A stretch of DNA of 64,000 bases from an uncultured bacterium (GCA_905214675.1 CAJMMS010000001.1:1-64000); one strand, 5' to 3'. Counted from the stretch's first letter, positions 1 to 8,550 are shown. Program-made: numbers and translations. Notes: generated by a model from the sequence alone, not told the origin.

Positions 1-84
1 TCCCCTACCCAGTTACATATATCAGTTCATTATAAAATGCTTAAATTTTTGTCTTGACAACTGAACCACTATACTTTTTCTAAT

Positions 85-471
85 ATGTCTAAATTATACA
101 GTTCTATGTATTATTCAGAAAAAGCTGCTATTGCTCATATGGTTGGTGTTGGAAGAGATACATTAGAAAATCATCTTCATTGTTTATCGGTTTTACGAAA
201 TAAATGTGCGCATGCGGCTAGAATGTATAATACAGATTTTAATCCTCCGGCAAAGTTTACAACGTCGTTTTTGAGAAAACATTCAGAAATAAAGAACAAC
301 TCATTATTTGCGTATACGCTTGTATTGTTAGAAAGATTACCAGATGAGGGCAGTAAAAAATCTTTGATTCAAACCGTGGAAAATGTGATAAGTGAGTATA
401 GTGAAGATATTGATTTGAAGTTGATTGGATTCCCAGAGAATTATATGGAAATTATGGAAAATAATTTGTGA
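85..471 (+). pseudogene. C-terminal remnant of Abi_2-type (HEPN) protein
   Basis: The 128 codons resemble the C-terminal third of Abi_2/AbiD-like abortive-infection proteins. These families carry a HEPN-type RxxxxH motif, seen here as RNKCAH followed by RMYN, and a preceding LSKLYS-like helix. The same frame continues upstream (QLNHYTFSN before the ATG) but meets a TGA at 55-57, so the N-terminal two thirds are missing or frameshifted. Abi_2 proteins are usually near 300 residues. There is no convincing ribosome binding site before the ATG at 85. It is most likely a decayed defence gene. Family assignment is by motif only. Confidence 0.55.
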
Positions 472-530
472 CTTATATTGAGTCATATCCTCATCGAATT
501 TTAGCAAAAAGACTGGGGCTAGACTCCCCA

Positions 531-559
531 TTGACACTATGCATGCTATCTCATATAAT
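531..559 (+). promoter_or_regulatory. Sigma-A promoter for the CNNM/CorC gene
   Basis: TTGACA at 531-536 and TATAAT at 554-559 are separated by 17 bp, an exact consensus match. Transcription would start near 566, giving a leader of about 90 nt before the gene at 655. Confidence 0.85.
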
Positions 560-591
560 AACAACAGAAAACAGATTACACACAAAGACAG

Positions 592-631
592 AGTATGGTC
601 TGTTGTAACGTACAGCAGACTATGCTTTTTT
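592..631 (+). terminator. Leader hairpin with T tract (attenuator-like)
   Basis: Bases 592-605 pair with 613-626 (14 pairs, three of them G-T) around a 7-nt loop, followed directly by six T. This has the form of an intrinsic terminator. It lies between the promoter at 531-559 and the AAGGAGG at 635-641, so it would act on the transcript of the gene it precedes. No competing antiterminator is obvious. Confidence 0.6.
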
Positions 632-654
632 AACAAGGAGGTTTCTAATTTATC

Positions 655-1920
655 ATGTCCAGTGACTCGATTTCATTGGTTATTATTCTGGTCTGTCTCA
701 TTCTATCCGCATATTTTTCAGCAACGGAGACGGCCTTTTCCACGATGAGCCATGCACGTATGAAAACCATGGCAGACAAGGGCGACAAGTCCGCAGCACT
801 TGCCCTGCATCTGGCAGACAATTATGATACATTGCTTTCTGCTATTCTAATCGGAAACAATCTGGTCAATATCCTGCTTTCTTCGATCGCAACACTGTTG
901 TGCGTCAAATTTTTAGGGGAACAGACAGGTGCGAGCGTTGCAACGGCTTCCGTTACGGTTGTCGTGCTGATCTTTGGTGAGATTTCACCGAAAAGCATTG
1001 CCAAAGAATCGCCGGAGAAATTTGCCATGTTTTCCGCACCGTTTATCCGTGCACTGATGGTGATTTTAAAGCCGTTTATCTGGCTGTTCTCTCAGTGGAA
1101 AAAGCTGCTTGTCAAAATGTTCAACAAATCTTCGGATGATCGTGGTATTACGGATGAGGAGCTGATGACTATTGTGGAAGAAGCAGAACAGGAAGGCGGA
1201 ATCGATGCTGATGAAAGCACACTGATCCGCAGTGCGATCGAGTTTATGGATCTGGAAACCAGTGATATCTACACACCGCGTGTGGATATTGAGAGTATTC
1301 CGCTCGATGCGACCAAAGAAGAGATTGCGAAGATGTTTCTGGATACCGGATTTTCCAGACTTCCGGTTTATGAAGATGATATTGACCATATTGTAGGTAT
1401 TATTAATCAGAAAGATTTCCATAATTTCATTTATCATACCGACCGTCCGCTGAAGGATATCATTCGACCGGTGCTGTTTATCACGCCGACGATGAAAATC
1501 GGTGTTCTTCTGAAAAAGCTCCAGGAGAGCAAAACGCATATTGCGATCATTCTGGATGAATTTGGAGGAACTGAAGGTCTGGTCACGATTGAAGATATCA
1601 TCGAGGAACTGGTCGGAGATATCTGGGATGAGCACGATCATGTAGTAAAAGAGATTGAAAAGATTTCGGATCATGAATACCTGATGAGTGGTTCAGCAAA
1701 CATAGACAAAGTATTTGAAGTGCTGGATATCGAGAAAGCGGTAGATGTCAATACCCTGAGTGGCTGGATCATGGAAGAACTGGGACAGATCCCGAAAGAG
1801 GGCGACAGCTTTGTAAGCGATGGTGTGAAAGTGACCGTTCTGAAGATGGATGATCATCGCGTGGACAAAGTGAAAGTCTGTCAAGACGTTCAAAATAATG
1901 CAGAAAACAGTGAAACCTAA
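655..1920 (+). CDS. CNNM/CorC-type transporter-associated membrane protein (DUF21-CBS-CBS-CorC_HlyC)
   Basis: A 421-residue protein. Residues 1-150 form the hydrophobic DUF21/CNNM domain with about three or four membrane segments, including the family signature FSATETAFSTMS near residue 22. Two CBS domains follow (about 195-320, including TPRVDI and a GTEGLVTIEDIIEELVG stretch), then a CorC_HlyC domain (about 335-410). Members are linked to magnesium/divalent-cation efflux or homeostasis at the membrane; older annotations call them haemolysins. AAGGAGG sits 13 nt before the ATG. The gene stands alone between its own promoter and the urease promoter. The exact substrate cannot be read from sequence. 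Confidence 0.9.
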   Translation: MSSDSISLVIILVCLILSAYFSATETAFSTMSHARMKTMADKGDKSAALALHLADNYDTLLSAILIGNNLVNILLSSIATLLCVKFLGEQTGASVATASVTVVVLIFGEISPKSIAKESPEKFAMFSAPFIRALMVILKPFIWLFSQWKKLLVKMFNKSSDDRGITDEELMTIVEEAEQEGGIDADESTLIRSAIEFMDLETSDIYTPRVDIESIPLDATKEEIAKMFLDTGFSRLPVYEDDIDHIVGIINQKDFHNFIYHTDRPLKDIIRPVLFITPTMKIGVLLKKLQESKTHIAIILDEFGGTEGLVTIEDIIEELVGDIWDEHDHVVKEIEKISDHEYLMSGSANIDKVFEVLDIEKAVDVNTLSGWIMEELGQIPKEGDSFVSDGVKVTVLKMDDHRVDKVKVCQDVQNNAENSET

Positions 1921-1973
1921 GAAAAATAATAGCAAAAACATTCGAATAATGCAAAAAACATTCAAAAAACCAC

Positions 1974-2002
1974 TTGACGGAAAAAATAAAATCGAATATA
2001 AT
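1974..2002 (+). promoter_or_regulatory. Sigma-A promoter of the urease operon
   Basis: TTGACG at 1974-1979, 17-bp spacer, TATAAT at 1997-2002. Predicted transcript start is about 2009, leaving a leader of roughly 210 nt before ureA. Just upstream, two near-direct repeats (GCAAAAACATTC at about 1931 and GCAAAAAACATTC at about 1951) could be a regulator site; this is inference. Confidence 0.85.
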
Positions 2003-2023
2003 GCATAGCAAATCCATAGGGAT

Positions 2024-2077
2024 AAAGACGCAGACAATGGAGCCTGTAAAAAGGAGCCATTGCCTGCGTCTTTTTTT
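2024..2077 (+). terminator. Terminator/attenuator hairpin in the urease leader
   Basis: Bases 2024-2033 pair with 2064-2073, 2035-2040 with 2057-2062, and 2043-2045 with 2052-2054, followed by a run of seven T (2071-2077). It is a strong intrinsic terminator. Because it lies downstream of the promoter at 1974-2002, it should terminate urease transcripts unless overridden. It may also end read-through from the upstream gene. Confidence 0.75.
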
Positions 2078-2080
2078 GTA

Positions 2081-2172
2081 ACAGTTCAGCCATGACAAAA
2101 GCAAGATTTTAGCTGCGGCAGCAGCGAAAAAGGCAATGAAATTGCCAAATCGAGCTTGCATGGATGAACTGT
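2081..2172 (+). promoter_or_regulatory. Structured multi-helix urease leader element
   Basis: A long closing stem pairs 2081-2094 with 2159-2172 (13 of 14 positions complementary). Inside it are a helix 2102-2109 with 2147-2158 (CGAG bulge), a hairpin 2112-2122 (GCTG-CGG-CAGC) and a hairpin 2132-2146 (GGCAA-TGAAA-TTGCC). The element ends 33 nt before the ureA ribosome binding site. I do not recognise it as a known riboswitch class. It could be a cis-regulatory RNA, an mRNA-stability element or a palindromic repeat. Confidence 0.5.
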
Positions 2173-2217
2173 GGATGTTGATTTCATTCTTACTAATAAA
2201 CGAACAGGAGGATTACT

Positions 2218-2520
2218 ATGAGACTTACCCCGAAGGAACAGGAAAAACTGATGCTTCACATGGCGGGAAATCTTGCCAAAGAGAGAAAAGAACGCGGCGT
2301 GAAGCTGAATTATGTAGAATCACTTGCCTATATCAGTTCTGAACTTCTGGAACTGGCACGCGACGGAAAAACGGTTGTGGAACTGATGCAACTGGGAACG
2401 AAGATCCTGACAAAGGAAGATGTTATGGATGGCGTTGCAGATATGCTGGAAGAAGTACAGGTAGAGGCAACTTTTCCAGATGGAACCAAGCTGGTAACGG
2501 TACATAATCCGATCCAGTAG
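2218..2520 (+). CDS. ureA: Urease gamma subunit
   Basis: A 100-residue protein matching full-length UreA, beginning [11 protein letters not shown] and ending VTVHNPIQ, both typical of the family. UreA is the small structural subunit that assembles with UreB and UreC into the cytoplasmic nickel enzyme hydrolysing urea to ammonia and carbamate. AGGAGG at 2206-2211 sits 6 nt before the ATG. First gene of the ure operon, behind the structured leader. The separate ureA and ureB genes follow the Bacillus/Klebsiella pattern rather than the fused Helicobacter one. Confidence 0.97.
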   Translation: MRLTPKEQEKLMLHMAGNLAKERKERGVKLNYVESLAYISSELLELARDGKTVVELMQLGTKILTKEDVMDGVADMLEEVQVEATFPDGTKLVTVHNPIQ

Positions 2521-2580
2521 AGCAGAGGCAGCCCCGCAGATGATTTGCGGGTGAATCTTGAAGAAGGAGGACAACAAACC

Positions 2581-2940
2581 ATGAAAATCGGTGAAATTAT
2601 TCCTGCAGACAGAGAGATTACACTCAATGAAGGAAAAAATACAGTAAAAATTCTTGTTGCGAATAAAGGGGACCGCCCGGTGCAGGTGGGATCTCATTAT
2701 CATTTTTTTGAAGTAAATAAATGCCTTTCTTTTGAACGTGAGGCAGCTTATGGATATCATCTGGATATTCCGTCCGGAACATCGGTCCGTTTTGAGCCGG
2801 GCGAAGAAAAAGAGGTTCAGCTCACACAGATGGGCGGCAGAAAGCGTGTATTCGGATTAAATGACCTGACAAGAGCCAGAGCAGAAGAAGACACGAAAAA
2901 AGCTTCTATGGAAAAAGCAGCATTAAAAGGTTTTGTATAG
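2581..2940 (+). CDS. ureB: Urease beta subunit
   Basis: A 119-residue Ure[14 protein letters not shown] at the start, the [11 protein letters not shown] motif and the [11 protein letters not shown] stretch are family hallmarks. The ATG at 2581 is chosen because AAGGAGG lies just upstream at about 2563-2570; a longer TTG-initiated reading from 2545 would bury that site. The tail after FGLNDLTR is a charged extension of about 20 residues, making it slightly longer than the usual roughly 105 residues. It is 60 bp after ureA and 11 bp before ureC. Confidence 0.96.
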   Translation: MKIGEIIPADREITLNEGKNTVKILVANKGDRPVQVGSHYHFFEVNKCLSFEREAAYGYHLDIPSGTSVRFEPGEEKEVQLTQMGGRKRVFGLNDLTRARAEEDTKKASMEKAALKGFV

Positions 2941-2951
2941 GAGGATGGCAG

Positions 2952-4673
2952 ATGAGCGTAAAAATTTCCGGTGAAAAATATGCAATGATGTACGGCCCGA
3001 CCGTGGGCGATAAAGTAAGACTGGCAGATACGAGCCTTGTCGTTGAAGTGGAAAAAGATTTTACCACATATGGAGATGAAATTAAATTCGGAGGCGGAAA
3101 AACCATCCGTGACGGTATGGGACAGTCCGTTAAGACCTGCAGCAAAGACGGAGATCTGGATCTGGTCATCACAAATGCACTGATCGTGGATGTGACCGGA
3201 ATCATCAAAGCTGATATCGGTATCAAAGACGGCAAAATCATCGGAATCGGCAAAGCGGGAAATCCGGATATCATGGATGGTGTGACTCCGGGCATGACGG
3301 TTGGAGCTTCCACAGAGGCACTGGCAGGTGAAGGCATGATCGTGACTGCCGGCGGAATCGATACCCACATTCATTTTATCAGCCCGCAGCAGATCGACTG
3401 TGCACTGTACAGCGGCGTGACAACGATGATCGGAGGCGGTACCGGACCTGCAGACGGAACAAATGCAACGACCTGTACGCCTGGACCGTGGAACCTGAAA
3501 ATGATGCTCAAAGCAGCAGAAGAATATCCAATGAACCTGGGATTTCTCGGAAAAGGAAACTGTTCCGATGAAGCACCGCTGATCGAGCAGGTCAAAGCGG
3601 GTGCAATGGGACTGAAAATCCACGAAGACTGGGGTGCAACACCGGCCGTTATCAATCATTGCCTGAATGTGGCAGATGAGTATGATGTGCAGGTAGCGAT
3701 CCACACCGATACCCTGAATGAGGGCGGATGCGTCGAAGATACTCTGGCAGCGATCGGAGGCAGAACGATCCACACTTACCATACAGAAGGTGCAGGCGGA
3801 GGACACGCACCGGATATCATCCGAGCAGCGGCAGCAGGAAATGTACTTCCGTCATCCACAAACCCGACCATGCCATACACGGTAAATACCCTGGATGAAC
3901 ATCTGGACATGCTGATGGTATGCCATCACCTGGATAAAAAAATCCCGGAAGATGTAGCATTTGCAGACTCCAGAATCCGTCCGGAAACCATCGCAGCAGA
4001 AGATGTTCTGCATGACATGGGTATCTTCAGTATGATGAGTTCAGACTCTCAGGCAATGGGACGTGTCGGTGAGGTTATCACACGTACCTGGCAGACAGCA
4101 AGCAAAATGAAAGACGAACGCGGAGCACTTCCGGAGGACGAAGGCAAAGGAAATGATAACTTCCGTGTAAAACGTTACATTGCAAAATATACGATCAATC
4201 CGGCATTAACACATGGTATCGCAGACTATGTAGGTTCTGTGGAAAAAGGTAAGTTTGCAGACCTGGTACTGTGGAAACCGACATTCTTCGGAGCAAAACC
4301 GGATATGATCATCAAAGGCGGCATGATCATCGCATCCAAGATGGGCGATGCAAATGCATCCATTCCGACCACACAGCCGGTTCTCTATCAGCCGATGTTC
4401 GCAGCACATGGAAAGGCAAAAAATGAAGCGTGCCTGACTTTTGTCTCCAAAGCAGCTTACGATGCAGATATCAAAGATGCATACGGACTGGAAAAAACGG
4501 TTGTTCCGGTAAAAGGATGCCGTACAATCGCCAAGAAAGATATGGTATTCAACAACCGCACACCGAAGATTACCGTAGATCCGGAAACCTATGAAGTGAC
4601 CGTGGACGGAGAATCCATCACATCCAAACCGGCACAGAAACTGCCGCTGACACAGTTGTATAACTTATTTTGA
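2952..4673 (+). CDS. ureC: Urease alpha (catalytic) subunit
   Basis: A 573-residue amidohydrolase, full length for UreC. Visible metal-site elements are HIHFISPQQ (first two nickel histidines), the carbamylated lysine K222 in [18 protein letters not shown], the [12 protein letters not shown] histidine cluster, the mobile flap [17 protein letters not shown], and D365 in [13 protein letters not shown]. No catalytic residue looks missing, so the enzyme should be active once nickel is inserted. GAGGATGG sits before the ATG. A 196-bp gap with two hairpins separates it from ureI. Confidence 0.98.
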   Translation: MSVKISGEKYAMMYGPTVGDKVRLADTSLVVEVEKDFTTYGDEIKFGGGKTIRDGMGQSVKTCSKDGDLDLVITNALIVDVTGIIKADIGIKDGKIIGIGKAGNPDIMDGVTPGMTVGASTEALAGEGMIVTAGGIDTHIHFISPQQIDCALYSGVTTMIGGGTGPADGTNATTCTPGPWNLKMMLKAAEEYPMNLGFLGKGNCSDEAPLIEQVKAGAMGLKIHEDWGATPAVINHCLNVADEYDVQVAIHTDTLNEGGCVEDTLAAIGGRTIHTYHTEGAGGGHAPDIIRAAAAGNVLPSSTNPTMPYTVNTLDEHLDMLMVCHHLDKKIPEDVAFADSRIRPETIAAEDVLHDMGIFSMMSSDSQAMGRVGEVITRTWQTASKMKDERGALPEDEGKGNDNFRVKRYIAKYTINPALTHGIADYVGSVEKGKFADLVLWKPTFFGAKPDMIIKGGMIIASKMGDANASIPTTQPVLYQPMFAAHGKAKNEACLTFVSKAAYDADIKDAYGLEKTVVPVKGCRTIAKKDMVFNNRTPKITVDPETYEVTVDGESITSKPAQKLPLTQLYNLF

Positions 4674-4680
4674 TGTCCCA

Positions 4681-4735
4681 GGGATAAATGGACATAAAAT
4701 GGATGCTTGCATACATTTTTATGTCTATGGATCCC
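4681..4735 (+). other. Intercistronic hairpin after ureC
   Basis: GGGAT...GACATAAAA pairs with TTTTATGTC...ATCCC across 4681-4735, with a small internal loop. There is no T tract, so it is not a standard terminator. A role in mRNA processing or protecting the ureC 3' end is possible; this is inference. Confidence 0.45.
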
Positions 4736-4794
4736 GCCAAATCATGAAAAAGCAGCCATTTTTCGCAGAAAAATGAGCGGATTTTGAATGATTG

Positions 4795-4832
4795 CAAAAT
4801 TGCGGGAGTTATATTATAACGGAGCAATTTTG
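4795..4832 (+). other. Hairpin in the ureI leader
   Basis: CAAAATTGC (4795-4803) pairs perfectly with GCAATTTTG (4824-4832). Nested inside is GTTAT-ATT-ATAAC (4808-4820). It lies 37 nt before ureI and has no T tract. It may tune expression of the second half of the operon relative to the structural genes. Confidence 0.45.
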
Positions 4833-4869
4833 AGGACATCAATCTAAGTAGAGAGTTAGGAGGAACAAA

Positions 4870-5376
4870 ATGTTAGGAGTTTGCCTTTTATTTGTGGGAA
4901 TTGTACTGATCAACAACGGCATGTGTACGCTGTACAAAGTCGATGGCAAATCGGCAGCAGTGATGAATCTGCTGACCGGAGGCCTGTCGGTCTTTATCAA
5001 TTTCGTGAGCCTGGTACAGGGCAACTATTATGCGGCAGGAACCGGACTTCTGTTTGGATTTACCTATCTGTTTGTCGCATTCAGCAAGATCTACAAACTC
5101 AGTCCAATCCCGTTTGCGTGGTTTTCCACCTTTGTTGCAGTCAATGCACTGATCTTTGGAACCATCGAGGGGATCACCGGAAGTGCAGCACTTGGAATCA
5201 CCGCAGACATCCGCTGGGCAGGTATTTGGTATCTGTGGGCAATCCTCTGGGGAACTGCATTTGTAGAAGATATCATGGGCAAAAAGCTCGGAAAATTTGT
5301 GCCGCTGCTTCAGGTATTTGAAGGCGTAGTCACCGCATGGATTCCGGGTATCATGCTGATTTTAGGAGTATGGTAG
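4870..5376 (+). CDS. ureI: UreI/AmiS-family urea channel
   Basis: A 168-residue membrane protein with six predicted hydrophobic segments, matching UreI/AmiS channels that pass urea or short amides through the inner membrane. Recognisable family stretches are VGIVLINNGMCTLYKVD, TGLLFGFTYL and EGVVTAWIPG. The Helicobacter pylori homologue has a histidine-rich extracytoplasmic insert after the second helix that gates it at low pH; here that loop is only a few residues (NYYAAG), so acid gating is not expected. AGGAGG precedes the ATG. It supplies substrate to the urease encoded around it. Confidence 0.93.
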   Translation: MLGVCLLFVGIVLINNGMCTLYKVDGKSAAVMNLLTGGLSVFINFVSLVQGNYYAAGTGLLFGFTYLFVAFSKIYKLSPIPFAWFSTFVAVNALIFGTIEGITGSAALGITADIRWAGIWYLWAILWGTAFVEDIMGKKLGKFVPLLQVFEGVVTAWIPGIMLILGVW

Positions 5377-5377
5377 A

Positions 5378-5857
5378 ATGGTTTGTGAAAAAGTAATCGG
5401 AAAATTAAAAGATGTGGATATCACAGGAAAAACGGTAGAATATGTGGATATCGAATGGCATGAAGCATTTAAAAAGATCCATCGAAAAGTGAGCGATCAG
5501 GGTCGTGAAGTGGGCATCCGCATGGATGATTCCATTCTGACAAGAGGACTGTTCCAGGACGATGTGATCTATGATGCAGACGGTGTGGTGATCGTGGTCA
5601 ACACACCGCCATGCGAAGTGATCGAAGTATCGCTTGTACCGGGACATGAAAAATATGTGGCAAAGGTCTGCTACGAGATCGGCAACCGCCATGCACCGCT
5701 TTTCTGGGGTGACAAAGAAAATACCTTTATCACCATTTACAATGAGCCGATGATGGCGATGCTGGAAAAACTGCACGGTGTAAAAGCAGAAAAAACCGTG
5801 CGGAAACTCGATTTCGACCGACGTATTTCCGCAGCGATCCACAATCATCATCACTGA
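5378..5857 (+). CDS. ureE: Urease accessory protein UreE (nickel metallochaperone)
   Basis: A 159-residue UreE. The N-terminal domain is peptide-binding and the C-terminal domain binds metal. It delivers nickel to the UreC-UreD-UreF-UreG activation complex. The protein ends NHHH, a short version of the histidine-rich nickel-binding tail. The ATG starts one base after the ureI stop, and its ribosome binding site (TTTAGGAG) lies inside ureI, so the two are translationally linked. Confidence 0.93.
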   Translation: MVCEKVIGKLKDVDITGKTVEYVDIEWHEAFKKIHRKVSDQGREVGIRMDDSILTRGLFQDDVIYDADGVVIVVNTPPCEVIEVSLVPGHEKYVAKVCYEIGNRHAPLFWGDKENTFITIYNEPMMAMLEKLHGVKAEKTVRKLDFDRRISAAIHNHHH

Positions 5858-5875
5858 GTAATGTGAGGAACGGAT

Positions 5876-6589
5876 ATGAACAGAGAACAGGAAATCCGCC
5901 GTTTTTTCTTATTGCAGGTAAATGACGCACTTTTCCCGATCGGAGGTTATTCTCACTCGCAGGGACTGGAAACTTACATCCAGCAGGGAAGCGTCTGCGA
6001 TGAGAAAACAGCGGCAGAATATATTCATAAAAAACTGCGATTTGGCCTTGCATACACAGATCTGCTGGCAGCCCGCCTTGCGTGGGAGCTGGCAGATCGA
6101 AACGATGCAGACGGACTGGATGAGCTGGAAGAAATCCTCGGAGCATCCAGAATTCCATTTGAGCAGAGAGAAGCGTCAAGAAAAATGGGTTCCCGGTTTG
6201 CAAAAACAATCGAAAAACTGCATGCAGAAACGATGCCGATGAAAAACAGAAAAATCTTTGCAGATTATCTGGCGGCAAGAAAAGGGAAAGCCATCAGTCA
6301 TTGTATCGTGTATGGAGTTTTTAGTGCAGCTCTTGGAATCGAAGAAGAAGAGACGTTGTATCATTATTTATATGCGCAGACTTCCGCAATGGTAACAAAC
6401 TGTGTCAAAACCATTCCGCTCAGTCAGAGTGCAGGACAGCAGCTTTTAAGCGGATGCTATCCGGAATTTACAGAAATTCTGGAAGAGATCCGAACTTACA
6501 GCGAAGATGACCTGTGCCTGTCGGCACCGGGATTTGATATTCGTGGAATCCAGCATGAAAAACTGTATTCCAGATTGTATATGTCATAG
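5876..6589 (+). CDS. ureF: Urease accessory protein UreF
   Basis: A 237-residue all-helical UreF with the family start region FFLLQVNDALFPIGGYSHSQGLETY. UreF bridges UreD and UreG in the activation complex and gates the UreG GTPase. GTGAGGA lies a few bases before the ATG, 18 bp downstream of ureE. Length and motif placement are normal. Confidence 0.94.
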   Translation: MNREQEIRRFFLLQVNDALFPIGGYSHSQGLETYIQQGSVCDEKTAAEYIHKKLRFGLAYTDLLAARLAWELADRNDADGLDELEEILGASRIPFEQREASRKMGSRFAKTIEKLHAETMPMKNRKIFADYLAARKGKAISHCIVYGVFSAALGIEEEETLYHYLYAQTSAMVTNCVKTIPLSQSAGQQLLSGCYPEFTEILEEIRTYSEDDLCLSAPGFDIRGIQHEKLYSRLYMS

Positions 6590-6604
6590 CAGGAGGAAAA
6601 AAGT

Positions 6605-7213
6605 ATGTCATACGTGAAAATTGGAGTTGCCGGCCCGGTAGGTTCCGGAAAAACAGCACTTATTGAAGCATTATCAAGAAAAATGGCAAAAGACTACAGC
6701 ATTGGCGTTATCACCAATGATATTTATACAAAGGAAGACGCACAGTTTCTGGCAAAGAACAGCGTTCTTCCGGTCGAACGGATCATCGGTGTGGAAACCG
6801 GCGGATGCCCGCATACGGCGATCCGTGAAGATGCCTCGATGAACCTTGAAGCAGTCGATGAAATGATGGAGCGTTTCCCGGATATTGAACTGCTCTTTAT
6901 CGAGAGCGGCGGAGATAATCTTTCTGCAACCTTCAGTCCGGAACTGGTAGATGCCACGATTTTCGTTATTGATGTCGCAGAAGGAGATAAAATCCCGAGA
7001 AAAGGCGGTCCTGGAATCACCAGATCTGATCTGCTTGTCATTAACAAAATCGACCTTGCACCATATGTCGGAGCGAGCCTGGAAGTCATGGAGCGTGACT
7101 CCAAAAAGATGCGAGGCGAGCGTCCGTTCCAGTTTACCAACATCCGCGGTGATGAAAATGTGGATAAAGTAGTAGAATGGATCAAAAAAAGTGTATTGCT
7201 GGAAGATCTGTGA
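6605..7213 (+). CDS. ureG: Urease accessory GTPase UreG
   Basis: A 202-residue SIMIBI-class GTPase with a Walker A P-loop GPVGSGKT (about residues 9-16), the nickel-site CPH motif in [24 protein letters not shown], and the guanine-specificity motif NKID. UreG couples GTP hydrolysis to nickel insertion into UreC. AGGAGG precedes the ATG. The gene runs to within 20 bp of the preferred ureD start. Confidence 0.97.
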   Translation: MSYVKIGVAGPVGSGKTALIEALSRKMAKDYSIGVITNDIYTKEDAQFLAKNSVLPVERIIGVETGGCPHTAIREDASMNLEAVDEMMERFPDIELLFIESGGDNLSATFSPELVDATIFVIDVAEGDKIPRKGGPGITRSDLLVINKIDLAPYVGASLEVMERDSKKMRGERPFQFTNIRGDENVDKVVEWIKKSVLLEDL

Positions 7214-7232
7214 CAGAAAGGCGGACGAACAT

Positions 7233-8060
7233 TTGATAGAAAATAAATTCGGAAAAACCTCCAGACTGTCGATTCGCACCAGATGCCACGATGGGAAAAC
7301 CACAGTCGAAGATCTTTCCTTTACTGCACCGTATAAAGTTATGACACCATTTTCAAAAGAGGACGGCGGAATTTCCATTATGCCGCTGTGTGCTTCCGCC
7401 GGAATCATGGAAGGCGATGTCCAGGAGTTCACCTTTCAGGTTCTGGAAGGAAGCAATCTGGAATTTCTTTCCCAGTCTTTTGATAAAGTGCACAAAATGA
7501 AAGAAGGGCAGGCACGGCGGACGGTGACGGCAGAAGTGAAAAAAGATGCAGTCTTCTGTTATTATCCGCAGCCGGTGATCCCTTACGCACAGTCTGCATT
7601 TGAAAGTGACATGAAGATCCATCTTGAAGACGAAAGCTCGAAATTTTTCCTGATGGAAATTATTTCCTGCGGTCGAAAAGCATCCGGGGAACGCTTTCAG
7701 TATCGGAAATATGCATCGAAAGTTTCCATCTGGCGAAGCGGCAGCCTGATCTACCGGGATAATACCCGCTACGAGCCGGAAAAAATGGACATGGAAGGCA
7801 TCGGTATGTACGAAGGATATACGCATATGGCAAATATCTTTCTGACCGGCGGCAGCGAAGAATTGCAGCAGAATATCTGGGAGATCCTGGAACAGGAGCC
7901 GGAGTGCGACGGCGGCGTGACAAAACTCGTGCAGAATGATCTTGCTGTCCGGATTTTCGGACAAAGAGCACAGAAACTGCAGGAAGTGGCAGAGAAGATA
8001 AAGAAAGAATTTATCCTTGCTGAACCAGTTCTTTGTAATTCTCGCCCCAGATTTTCATAG
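7233..8060 (+). CDS. ureD: Urease accessory protein UreD/UreH
   Basis: UreD is the scaffold that docks UreF-UreG onto apo-urease. The TTG at 7233 is preferred: AAAGGCGG lies about 10 nt upstream, and the product begins IENKFGKTSRLSIRTR, the usual UreD start. A GTG at 7191 is in frame but would overlap ureG and lacks a good site. The 275-residue product has the family's beta-rich pattern, with GGISIMPLCASAGIMEGD. The last 50 bp overlap the convergent HxlR gene, adding an atypical tail (AEPVLCNSRPRFS). Confidence 0.9.
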   Translation: MIENKFGKTSRLSIRTRCHDGKTTVEDLSFTAPYKVMTPFSKEDGGISIMPLCASAGIMEGDVQEFTFQVLEGSNLEFLSQSFDKVHKMKEGQARRTVTAEVKKDAVFCYYPQPVIPYAQSAFESDMKIHLEDESSKFFLMEIISCGRKASGERFQYRKYASKVSIWRSGSLIYRDNTRYEPEKMDMEGIGMYEGYTHMANIFLTGGSEELQQNIWEILEQEPECDGGVTKLVQNDLAVRIFGQRAQKLQEVAEKIKKEFILAEPVLCNSRPRFS

Positions 8061-8361
8061 CATCCAGAATAGGCTGCAAACTATAACCAAGTTCCGTCAG
8101 TGTGTATTCCACGCGTGGCGGAACTTCTGCGTATACGGTTCTTGTCAGCAGACCGGATTCCTCCATCTGGCGAAGCTGGGCGGTCAGAACTTTCTGTGAA
8201 ACATTTCCAAGAGATTTCTTTAATTCACCAAAGCGTTTCGTTCCTGGCAGCAGGTCACGCAGAATCAGCACCTTCCATTTATCACTGATCAGTGTTAAAG
8301 TCGTTTCAACCGGGCATGCCGGCAGTTCTTTTGTATTCATGACAGATCTTGTATTTTCCAT
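8011..8361 (-). CDS. HxlR-family winged-helix transcription regulator
   Basis: A 116-residue HxlR protein with the family opening CPVETTLTLISDKWKVLILRDL and the recognition region ...LTAQLRQMEESGLLTRTVY.. followed by PPRVEYTLTELG. HxlR regulators are homodimers that sense redox, electrophile or aldehyde stress, often through a conserved N-terminal cysteine; a Cys is present just before the conserved PVE. GGAGG sits 9 nt before the ATG. Transcribed away from the macrodomain-sirtuin pair, with which it shares an intergenic region holding overlapping promoters and an inverted repeat. It probably regulates itself and that pair. Confidence 0.9.
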   Translation of the reverse strand: MENTRSVMNTKELPACPVETTLTLISDKWKVLILRDLLPGTKRFGELKKSLGNVSQKVLTAQLRQMEESGLLTRTVYAEVPPRVEYTLTELGYSLQPILDAMKIWGENYKELVQQG

Positions 8362-8398
8362 TTTTGAAATCCTCCATGAGTTTCTTTCTGGTAACTAC

Positions 8399-8414
8399 AG
8401 CACTTTCATGTGCT
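8399..8414. promoter_or_regulatory. Inverted repeat, candidate HxlR operator
   Basis: AGCAC-N6-GTGCT at 8399-8414, within a larger imperfect palindrome (GTAACTACAGCAC...GTGCTTAC, 8391-8417). It lies just upstream of the + strand -35 and just downstream of the - strand start site. A dimer bound here could affect both promoters. Confidence 0.45.
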
Positions 8415-8417
8415 TAC

Positions 8418-8446
8418 TTTACGATAACTCTGTATAAAGGTATTAT
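8418..8446 (+). promoter_or_regulatory. Promoter of the macrodomain-SirTM operon
   Basis: TTTACG (8418-8423), 17-bp spacer, TATTAT (8441-8446). It overlaps the divergent hxlR promoter on the opposite strand. Confidence 0.55.
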
Positions 8447-8470
8447 AAGAGCAGAAAGACAGAAAAGCAA
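8442..8470 (-). promoter_or_regulatory. Promoter of the HxlR gene
   Basis: On the minus strand, TTGCTT (8470-8465), 17-bp spacer, TATAAT (8447-8442). The start would fall near 8435, upstream of the inverted repeat at 8399-8414. Confidence 0.6.
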
Positions 8471-8550
8471 CCATGGTAAATGTTTGCCGGTATCTGAGTT
8501 TTGCAGCAAAGTGTGGAGAACCACTATAACAGATGACAGGAGTGTGGACA

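Noticed and set aside
2081..2172. Known riboswitch classes (glycine, glutamine, guanidine, NiCo) in the urease leader
   Set aside because: None of the conserved cores I know for these classes can be found; only the helical architecture is clear, so it is reported as unclassified.
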